DNA of 64,000 bases from contig NZ_AP019735.1 in the NCBI RefSeq assembly GCF_006542665.1, positions 2,046,001 to 2,110,000 on the forward strand, in the 5' to 3' direction. Made by a program: the position numbers and the translations under genes. The notes below the pieces were generated by a model that made no database searches, was not told where the DNA came from, and saw only the letters and a list, made by a program, of their open reading frames with translations. Positions within the stretch are counted from its first letter, which is position 1, and every line of letters starts with the position of its first letter. Positions 24,879-31,312 of this stretch are shown here, piece by piece. The stretch comes from Alistipes communis (GTDB taxonomy: Bacteria; Bacteroidota; Bacteroidia; Bacteroidales; Rikenellaceae).

Positions 24879-25799
24879 TTACAAATGGATCGAATCGGGA
24901 ATCTCCTGCAACCGGCCCTGCGTCAGGTCGCGGTACTGGTTGGGGGTGATGCCCGTCTTCTTCTTGAAGGCGATGTTGAAATGCGAGGGGTATTCGAATC
25001 CGCTCTCGAAGGCGATCTCCTGGCAGGTGAGCGCCGAATTGGTCAGCAGTTCCTTGCTCTTGTTGATTTTCAGTTCCAGCAGATATTGCGCCGGGGCGAA
25101 CCCGACGTACTGCCGGAAGAGCCGGCGGAACCGCGAGTAGCTCATGCAGATGCGCGCGGCGACCTCCTGGCAGGAGAGGTTGCGGTTGAAGTTGTCCTGC
25201 ATGATGATCTTCGCCTCGTTGAGCTGTGCGGCGACCTGCATGTCTTCGAGTGCGGTCTGCATGTGCTCGGCGTAGGCGAATCCCAGCAGCAGGTTGACGA
25301 TGCCGGCCAGAATCTGCTGGAAGCCGCTGCCCTGCTCCTGCGCCGTGCGCAACGCCAGTTTGTAGAGATTGATGATATCCTCGTGATAACCGACGTTGAA
25401 AAGCGGCCGGTGCGGGTCGAGGAACTTCGCGCCGACCTTGCGGTCGATGTCGGGGCCGGTGAATCCGATCCAGTACTCGTGCCAGCCGGTCTTGGGCGAG
25501 GGGCGGTAGCTGTGCCACTCGCCGGGGAAGAGCAGGATGAACTTGCCGCCGCCCTCGAAGGAGGTCTCCTTGTGCGAAGCCGACACGAACTGCCCGTCGC
25601 CGCGCGAGATGTAGATCAGCTGGTACTCGTTGAGCAGCCGTCCCTTTTCGACCGAAAAGAGGTAGCGGACAGGATGGTTTGACGGCGGGTAGGAGGTTTG
25701 CGGTTCGATGATCTGATAGCCGGTTGTCGTGACGACGACGCCCCAGCGGTTGTCCTGCTCGTTGGCGAGCAGATACTTGATGTGAGCGGAGGTTTCCAT
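24879..25799 (-). CDS. AraC-family transcriptional regulator
   Basis: 306-aa regulator. The N-terminal about 170 residues are a cupin-like sugar-binding arm (YLFSVEKGRLLNEYQLIYISRG; FPGEWHSYRPS). The C-terminal about 100 residues hold two HTH motifs (LSCQEVAARICMSYSRFRR; LTCQEIAFESGFEYPSHFN) ending with TGITPNQYRDL, the classic AraC signature. It is divergent from the isomerase gene and probably activates it and the downstream susCD in response to a sugar. I use the ATG at 25799 (METSAHIKY); the frame opens at 25886. Confidence 0.9.
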   Translation of the reverse strand: METSAHIKYLLANEQDNRWGVVVTTTGYQIIEPQTSYPPSNHPVRYLFSVEKGRLLNEYQLIYISRGDGQFVSASHKETSFEGGGKFILLFPGEWHSYRPSPKTGWHEYWIGFTGPDIDRKVGAKFLDPHRPLFNVGYHEDIINLYKLALRTAQEQGSGFQQILAGIVNLLLGFAYAEHMQTALEDMQVAAQLNEAKIIMQDNFNRNLSCQEVAARICMSYSRFRRLFRQYVGFAPAQYLLELKINKSKELLTNSALTCQEIAFESGFEYPSHFNIAFKKKTGITPNQYRDLTQGRLQEIPDSIHL

Positions 25800-25925
25800 C
25801 GGTCGGAGAGGTTCGGAGTGGGTTTCAGAGGTAAAGATAGATAATTTATCGGACCGTTGTCCGCCTCCTGTGTTTTTATATAACAATTAGGTCAAAAATC
25901 GAAATCGCACGGATGCCGTTTGTAT

Positions 25926-25941
25926 AATCTTTAAATCAAAA
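25926..25941 (+). promoter_or_regulatory. Candidate AraC-type operator, copy 1
   Basis: AATCTTTAAATCAAAA, which contains AATC-N4-AATC. It matches 15 of 16 bases of the element at 31094-31109 and starts exactly 44 bases before the -7 box in both places. Confidence 0.6.
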
Positions 25942-25969
25942 ACAGAAATCGAAGGGTCTCTATCCGTGC

Positions 25970-25977
25970 TACTTTTG
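25970..25977 (+). promoter_or_regulatory. -7 box of the isomerase promoter
   Basis: TACTTTTG with no -33 TTTG at the usual distance, as expected for an activator-dependent promoter. Predicted start near 25984, leader about 28 nt. Confidence 0.6.
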
Positions 25978-26011
25978 CATTGAGACAAAAATCGAAAAAG
26001 TTATACGGTTT

Positions 26012-27436
26012 ATGAATTCCAACGCAAAAATCGGCCTGTTCGGAACGGGGCTCGATACCTACTGGGGCCAGTTCGACGGCCTGCTCGATGAATTGAAAGG
26101 CTATCAGGCGCGCATCCGCGATCGGATGGAGCGCGACGCGGGCGTGCAGGTGGCGGACGCCGGCATGGTGGACAGCCCTGCCCGCGCGCTCGAAGCGGCT
26201 TCGCTCTTCGCCCGCGAGCAGGTCGATCTGGTGTTCCTCTATATGGCCACCTACTGTCTGTCGTCGACGATCCTGCCCGTCGTGCAGCGGCTCAACTGTC
26301 CGGTGGTGGTGCTCAACCTGCAACCGACGCCGGCCATCGATTACGAGCGGCTCAACGCCCTGGGCGACCGCGGCCGGATGACGGGCATGTGGCTGGCGAA
26401 CTGCCAGGCCTGCTCGGCGCCCGAAATCGCCAGCGTGCTGGCGCGCAGCCACCGGCGGTGCGCCTTCGTGACGGGATGGCTCGACGATCCGGTCGCCTGG
26501 CGGCAGATCGGCGAGTGGATCGCCGCTGCGGGCGTCTGTGCCGGTATGCGTCGGAACCGGCTCGGCGTACTGGGACACTACTACGGGGGGATGCTCGACG
26601 TATATACCGACCTCACGCGCCAGTCGGCCGTCTTCGGGACGCACGTCGAACTGCTCGAAATGTGCGAGCTGCACGCCCTGCGCGAGCGGGTGACCGACGC
26701 GGAGGTCGCGGGCAAGATCGCGGAGTTCCGCGCGGCTTTCGAGGTGTCGCCCGAATGCGAGCAGGCGGAGCTGGAGCGTGCGGCGCGCACGTCGGTGGCC
26801 CTCGACCGCTTGGTGGCGGCGCACGGGCTGGGGGCGATGGCCTATTATTACGAGGGTGCTCCGGGCAACGACTACGAGCGGATCGTCACCTCCGTGATCG
26901 CCGGCAATACGCTGCTCACCGGACGGGGAATCCCCGTGGCGGGCGAGTGCGAGGTGAAGAACGCGCAGGCGATGAAGATCCTCTCGCTGCTGGGTGCGGG
27001 CGGCTCCTTTTCGGAGTTCTACGCATTGGATTTCGACGACGACATCGTGATGCTGGGGCACGACGGCCCGGCCCATTTCGCCATCGCCGAAGGGGCGGTG
27101 GGGCTGGTTCCGCTGCCGCTCTACCACGGCAAGCCCGGCAAGGGGCTCTCGATCCAGATGAGCGTCAAGCACGGCCCCGTGACGCTGCTGTCGGTCTGCG
27201 AGGGACCCGATGGGGTCTATCTGCTCATGGCCGAGGGCGAGTCGGTGGAGGGGCCGACGCTGCGCATCGGCAATACCAACAGCCGCTACCGCTTCGCCTG
27301 CGGGGCGCGCCGCTTCATCGAGGAGTGGAGCCTGGCCGGCCCGTCGCACCACTGTGCGATCGGTACGGGGCATGTGGGCGACACGCTGCGCAAGGTGGCC
27401 TTCCTGCTGGATATTCCGCTTGTCGAGATCAAATAA
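26012..27436 (+). CDS. L-arabinose/L-fucose isomerase-like protein
   Basis: 474-aa protein of the arabinose/fucose isomerase superfamily, which interconverts aldoses and ketoses with a divalent metal. The N-terminal Rossmann-like part has IGLFGTGLDTYWGQF. Candidate metal ligands in the C-terminal part remain: Glu in AGECEVKNA, Glu in SFSEFYALDFDDD, His in MLGHDGPAHF and His in GPSHHCAIGTGH. The true sugar is unknown; members of this subgroup are often annotated only as isomerase-like. No kinase or aldolase partner lies nearby. First gene of the AraC-controlled locus; the phosphoesterase gene follows 10 bases on. Confidence 0.8.
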   Translation: MNSNAKIGLFGTGLDTYWGQFDGLLDELKGYQARIRDRMERDAGVQVADAGMVDSPARALEAASLFAREQVDLVFLYMATYCLSSTILPVVQRLNCPVVVLNLQPTPAIDYERLNALGDRGRMTGMWLANCQACSAPEIASVLARSHRRCAFVTGWLDDPVAWRQIGEWIAAAGVCAGMRRNRLGVLGHYYGGMLDVYTDLTRQSAVFGTHVELLEMCELHALRERVTDAEVAGKIAEFRAAFEVSPECEQAELERAARTSVALDRLVAAHGLGAMAYYYEGAPGNDYERIVTSVIAGNTLLTGRGIPVAGECEVKNAQAMKILSLLGAGGSFSEFYALDFDDDIVMLGHDGPAHFAIAEGAVGLVPLPLYHGKPGKGLSIQMSVKHGPVTLLSVCEGPDGVYLLMAEGESVEGPTLRIGNTNSRYRFACGARRFIEEWSLAGPSHHCAIGTGHVGDTLRKVAFLLDIPLVEIK

Positions 27437-27446
27437 AACATTTCTA

Positions 27447-28982
27447 ATGAACCGATTCGAAGCTTTGATGCGCCGCGCGGCCCTGGTGCTCGCGCTGTTG
27501 CTGACGACCGCCTGCGGAGGCGGTGAAGAGGAACCCCGGACGCCTCCTGCGGAGCCGCCCAGGGAGATCGAGGTCGATGCGTCGAGTACGCTCTACGGAT
27601 TCGTGGGCGACACGGCGGGGAATCCTGTCGAGGGCGTGGTCGTAAGCGACGGCTTCCAGTGCGTGGCCACCGATGCCGGGGGCGTCTACGAGATGAAGCG
27701 CGACGCGGCGGCGGAATACGTCTGCTATTCGGTGCCCGCGGAGTTCAAGATCCGCACGGGACACGACGGCTATCCCGATTTCTACGTGCGGCTCGATACC
27801 TCGCAGCAGAAGATCCGTCAGGATTTCACGCTCGAACGCCTCGCGGGCGTCGAGCGCAACTTCCGCCTGATCTGCATCGGCGATCCCCAGCCCGCCAAGG
27901 CCGAGGAGGCGACGCGGTTCGAACGCGAGGCGATGGTCGACGTGCGCCGCACGGCGACGGCTTCGGCGGTGCCCTGCTACGGCGTGGCGCTGGGCGACAT
28001 CACGGGCGAGAAACCCGACCTGCTCGCGGGCGTGCGCCGTTCGCTGGGGACGGCGGGCATTCCGGTCTTCGCGCTGCCGGGCAACCACGACAAATACAAG
28101 GTGGACGACGCCACGCCGCGCGACGCCTCCTATTTCCGCTACACGATGGGGCCGGTGGACTACTCGTTCAACCGCGGCGACGTGCACGTGGTCTGCATGG
28201 ACGACGTGATCTACACCTCGGGCACGGAGTACACCAATGGCTTTACGGACGCCCAGCTGGCCTGGCTGCGCGCCGACCTGAGTTTCGTGCCGAAGCAGAA
28301 GATGGTCATCCTCTGCTACCATATCCCGCTGCGCAGCGGCACGGCACGCAACATGGCGGCTGTCAAGGCGCTGCTGTCGGAGTACGCCGAGGCGCATCTC
28401 ATGGCGGCGCACACCCACTACAACGAGAATTTCATCAATACCGACGCGGACGGAGGACTCTACGAGCATATCCACGGCGCACCCTGCGGGGTGTTCTGGC
28501 ACTCGGCGCTCAACGGCGACGGCACGCCCAACGGCTATGCGGTCTACGACGTGGAGGGAGCGGCGATCACCGACTGGCGCTACAAATCCAGCCTGCACGA
28601 CGAGTCGTTCCAGATCCGTCTGCATCGCGGCGGCGACACCCACAGCGGCTTCACCTATCCCTATACGCCGAAGACGGTGATCGCCAACGTCTGGAACGCC
28701 GATCCCGAGTGGCGGGTTACGCTCTGCGAGAACGGCGTGGAGACCAAGGCGATGACGCTGGTGACGACCTACACCGACGCGTGGTCGGTGGGGTACCATG
28801 TGGGCGTGCTGGGGCGCGGCGACAACTACAAGTCGCCCTGCAAGCACATGTACGTGGCCGAGCCGAACGACGTCAGGGCCGCATTGAAGGTGGTGGCCGT
28901 CGACCGCTGGGGCAACCGCTACGAGCAGTCGGAGTTCACGGCGCCCGACGACTTCACGGATGCCAGGTCGCCCGTGTATTGA
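27447..28982 (+). CDS. Calcineurin-like phosphoesterase lipoprotein
   Basis: 511-aa predicted lipoprotein (LALLLTTAC). Residues about 45-130 form a carboxypeptidase-regulatory-like beta domain (LYGFVGDTAGNPVEGVVVS). Next comes a metallophosphatase domain with the metal ligands GDPQP, GDITGE, LPGNHDK, CYHIPL and AAHTHYN. A C-terminal beta domain follows (from about 350). It should hydrolyse phosphate mono- or diesters outside the cytoplasm. It is placed in the isomerase transcript, so it may dephosphorylate or open a substrate imported by this locus. Substrate unknown. Confidence 0.87.
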   Translation: MNRFEALMRRAALVLALLLTTACGGGEEEPRTPPAEPPREIEVDASSTLYGFVGDTAGNPVEGVVVSDGFQCVATDAGGVYEMKRDAAAEYVCYSVPAEFKIRTGHDGYPDFYVRLDTSQQKIRQDFTLERLAGVERNFRLICIGDPQPAKAEEATRFEREAMVDVRRTATASAVPCYGVALGDITGEKPDLLAGVRRSLGTAGIPVFALPGNHDKYKVDDATPRDASYFRYTMGPVDYSFNRGDVHVVCMDDVIYTSGTEYTNGFTDAQLAWLRADLSFVPKQKMVILCYHIPLRSGTARNMAAVKALLSEYAEAHLMAAHTHYNENFINTDADGGLYEHIHGAPCGVFWHSALNGDGTPNGYAVYDVEGAAITDWRYKSSLHDESFQIRLHRGGDTHSGFTYPYTPKTVIANVWNADPEWRVTLCENGVETKAMTLVTTYTDAWSVGYHVGVLGRGDNYKSPCKHMYVAEPNDVRAALKVVAVDRWGNRYEQSEFTAPDDFTDARSPVY

Positions 28983-29097
28983 TGCCGGCCGGAGGCTCCG
29001 TGCGTGCGGAGCGGCGACGATGCGAGGAAACGAAAGACAGGAGAACGGGGATCGGAAAAAACTGTTCGAATGTTAATGAATACCTAAAATTACGACA

Positions 29098-30777
29098 ATG
29101 TTACTCAAACTGAGAGGAATGTGCGCTGTCCTGTTGGCGGCGCTGGCATTCGCCGGCTGCTCGGACGACGATGCGGCGAGTAGTCTGGCGACGAATTTCG
29201 ACGAACTGGAATTTTCCTACGAGGAGTCCGACCAGCAGCTGTTGATTCGCTCGACGGTGCCGTGGACGTTGGACTGCACCTATCTGACGGGCGACGGGTG
29301 GCTCGCGTTCGACAAGACGAGCGGCCCCGGCGACGAGGGCATCGTTTCGCAGCGCGTGACGATCAAGGCGCTGCACAACACCGGTGTCGAGCGCACCGCC
29401 GAACTGCACATTACGGGCGCCGGTTTCGACCGCAAGGTGACCGTCGTGCAGGAAGACGGCCAGGTACGCATCGACGGCGTGGAGCTGGAAGGCGACATGG
29501 CCAAAGACGAACCGGTCGAGAAGACCTACATCGCCGTGAACTATTCGCGTGCGGTGGGCGGCGAGAAGCTGACCGTCACGCCGACGCTGTCGGGCGAGGG
29601 CTCGGACGGCCTGTCGGTGGCTGCGGGCGAGGTGACGCTCGACGCGGGCAGCGGTGTGGCGCGCATGGCCGTGACGGGTACGCCCACGACCTTCGGCGAG
29701 GTGCTCTTCAAGGTCGCCGTCGAACTCGGCGGCAAGAGCTTCGGCCCCTACGAGGTGAAGAGCGAAACGGCCAACCGCATGGCGGCGCCGACGGGACTCT
29801 ACGTCTTCCGTGCCGATTCGCACGAGATCATCATGGAGTGGGACAACGACCACAGCACCGTACGCACCAGAAAGTGGGCATGGCAGCTGCTGGATTCCGA
29901 TGCGGACGACGCCGGGGTGGTGCGCGAGTTCACCTACGAGGTGAACAGCAACGACGACAAGAATCCGAAGTATGTTTACAACCGTTTCATCATCGGGGCG
30001 CTCGATCCCGGAACGACCTACTATTTCCGCGTGAAGCGCTGCCCGTCCGAGGGGGTTGCCGACGATGCGGGCAAGATCGACTCGAAGTGGACGGAGCTGT
30101 GTCCCGTGACGACGAAGGCTGAACCGGAGGTGCCGGCCGACGCCGTACTCTTCCAGGATTTCCGCTATCTGGCTTACGGCGGCAACAACGTCTATACGGC
30201 GTTTGCAGGCGGTGTGAACGACAATCCGACAGGCAAGGCGCTCGATCAGATCTTCGTGCCCTATGAGAAATACTGCAACGCCAATTCGGCGGCGGCCAAC
30301 CTCTGGACGACCCACAGCGCGGCCTACCGCTCGGCGGTCGGCCTGGACGGCTGGGTAGGCGGCAACAATGCGGCCGGACACACGGGCAACAATTCGGTCT
30401 ACGGCGCTACGGGGATGCTCAAACTGGGTACCGGATCGGCCGTCGGCTGGATTCAGACGCCGGCGCTGGAAAAACTGACGGGGGCGACCGACATCACCGT
30501 GAGCTTCGACGCCTGCTGCTGGTGGGAGGATCCTTCGTCGAGCGCGAAGAGCGACAATCCCGAAATCAAGGTGATCGTCGTGGGCCCGGGTACGATCGAC
30601 GGCCAGAAGGAGGCGAAGGTACAGATCAGCGAGAAACGGGAGATGAAACCCTGTACGGTGAACGTCGCAGGCGCGACGGCCGAGACGCACATCGAGTTCA
30701 GTGCGGTCTTCGCCAAGGAGAACGGGCTTACCAACCGCTGGTTCCTCGACAACGTCCTGATCGTTCCGGCCAAGTGA
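29098..30777 (+). CDS. BACON/FN3 surface lipoprotein
   Basis: 559-aa predicted lipoprotein (LAALAFAGC). A BACON domain (about 30-120, NFDELEFSYEESDQQLLI, STVPWTLDC) is followed by an Ig-like domain (about 122-225). Then comes a fibronectin type III domain (about 228-340, MAAPTGLYVFRADSHEIIM, LDPGTTYYFRVKRC), and finally a C-terminal about 210-residue beta-rich region that may bind glycan. No catalytic motif is apparent. In a Sus-type locus, such proteins usually bind the polymer at the cell surface. It is closed by two hairpins downstream. Confidence 0.78.
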   Translation: MLLKLRGMCAVLLAALAFAGCSDDDAASSLATNFDELEFSYEESDQQLLIRSTVPWTLDCTYLTGDGWLAFDKTSGPGDEGIVSQRVTIKALHNTGVERTAELHITGAGFDRKVTVVQEDGQVRIDGVELEGDMAKDEPVEKTYIAVNYSRAVGGEKLTVTPTLSGEGSDGLSVAAGEVTLDAGSGVARMAVTGTPTTFGEVLFKVAVELGGKSFGPYEVKSETANRMAAPTGLYVFRADSHEIIMEWDNDHSTVRTRKWAWQLLDSDADDAGVVREFTYEVNSNDDKNPKYVYNRFIIGALDPGTTYYFRVKRCPSEGVADDAGKIDSKWTELCPVTTKAEPEVPADAVLFQDFRYLAYGGNNVYTAFAGGVNDNPTGKALDQIFVPYEKYCNANSAAANLWTTHSAAYRSAVGLDGWVGGNNAAGHTGNNSVYGATGMLKLGTGSAVGWIQTPALEKLTGATDITVSFDACCWWEDPSSSAKSDNPEIKVIVVGPGTIDGQKEAKVQISEKREMKPCTVNVAGATAETHIEFSAVFAKENGLTNRWFLDNVLIVPAK

Positions 30778-30778
30778 T

Positions 30779-30855
30779 TCGCGCCGGAGTTTCGGAATCC
30801 GGCGCGATGGTAAGAGAGGGGTGCGGCCCGCAGAAGCCGCGCCTCTCTTTATTTT
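30779..30855 (+). terminator. Double hairpin terminator after the BACON lipoprotein gene
   Basis: A 10-bp hairpin (30779-30788 with 30798-30807) is followed by a larger one (30812-30819 with 30842-30849, inner GCGGC/GCCGC) ending in TTTATTTT. The second is a good rho-independent terminator, so susC is transcribed separately. Confidence 0.8.
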
Positions 30856-31093
30856 GGTAGCTATATACGGCTTCGCACCCCGTCGGATTTCCGATCCGAT
30901 GCACCCGACCGGCCGTCGGAGCGTTCGCGGCGGAGCCGCGTTTGCAGATTGGACCCACCCCCAAACCCCCCCCCGCCTCGGCGGGGGCTTCGGGCAAGGC
31001 CCGCTCGGGTCGTCGGGCTTCGGAGGAGCGGCGGTGCAAAATGGGATATTGCCGCCTGATTCTATCGATTACCCCGGGAGAGTCATTTTTTGA
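30856..31093. other. Intergenic region before the susC operator
   Basis: 238 bases between the terminator and the putative operator. It contains a nine-C tract (30966-30974) that partly pairs with GGCGGGGG just after it (8-bp stem, 30970-30977 with 30980-30987). No gene seen. Confidence 0.55.
30966..30974. repeat. Nine-base C tract upstream of susC
   Basis: Nine C about 130 bases upstream of the susC operator and 340 bases before the susC start. It forms part of a GC hairpin. Possible slippage site with no clear link to expression. Confidence 0.8.
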
Positions 31094-31109
31094 AATCTAT
31101 AAATCAAAA
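31094..31109 (+). promoter_or_regulatory. Candidate AraC-type operator, copy 2
   Basis: AATCTATAAATCAAAA: one mismatch in 16 from the element before the isomerase gene, at the same 44-base distance from the -7 box. Confidence 0.6.
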
Positions 31110-31137
31110 TGCGTAACGACGCCGTTTCCGAACATTC

Positions 31138-31145
31138 TATATTTG
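31138..31145 (+). promoter_or_regulatory. -7 box of the first susC promoter
   Basis: TATATTTG (fits TAnnTTTG), without a -33 element at 19-20 nt. The leader to the ATG at 31313 would be about 160 nt. Confidence 0.6.
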
Positions 31146-31312
31146 TGTACAATTATGTAACAAAAAGCCGTCAGGCCTCCTTTTTCCGTGCCGCCGGACA
31201 GTTCGCGCGGCCGCTGCGAGAAGCGGAAACGGACAGCAGGGAGCCGAAACGGCCGCCGACACCAGCCGATCCCTATCTCCGATAGATGTAAACAAACTTA
31301 AAACTATGAATC

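Larger units (their letters stand above)
25893..25997. repeat. Repeated AAATC(G) elements before the isomerase gene
   Basis: The AT-rich divergent region holds CAAAAATCGAAA twice (25893-25904 and 25986-25997) and a degenerate copy from 25937. The core AAATC occurs several times, suggesting multiple half-sites for the divergent AraC-type regulator. Confidence 0.45.

Noticed and set aside
24196..25518. A 440-codon minus-strand frame through the intergenic region and the AraC gene
   Set aside because: It overlaps the AraC-family gene in another phase and has no recognisable motif; no trace of a decayed gene was evident.
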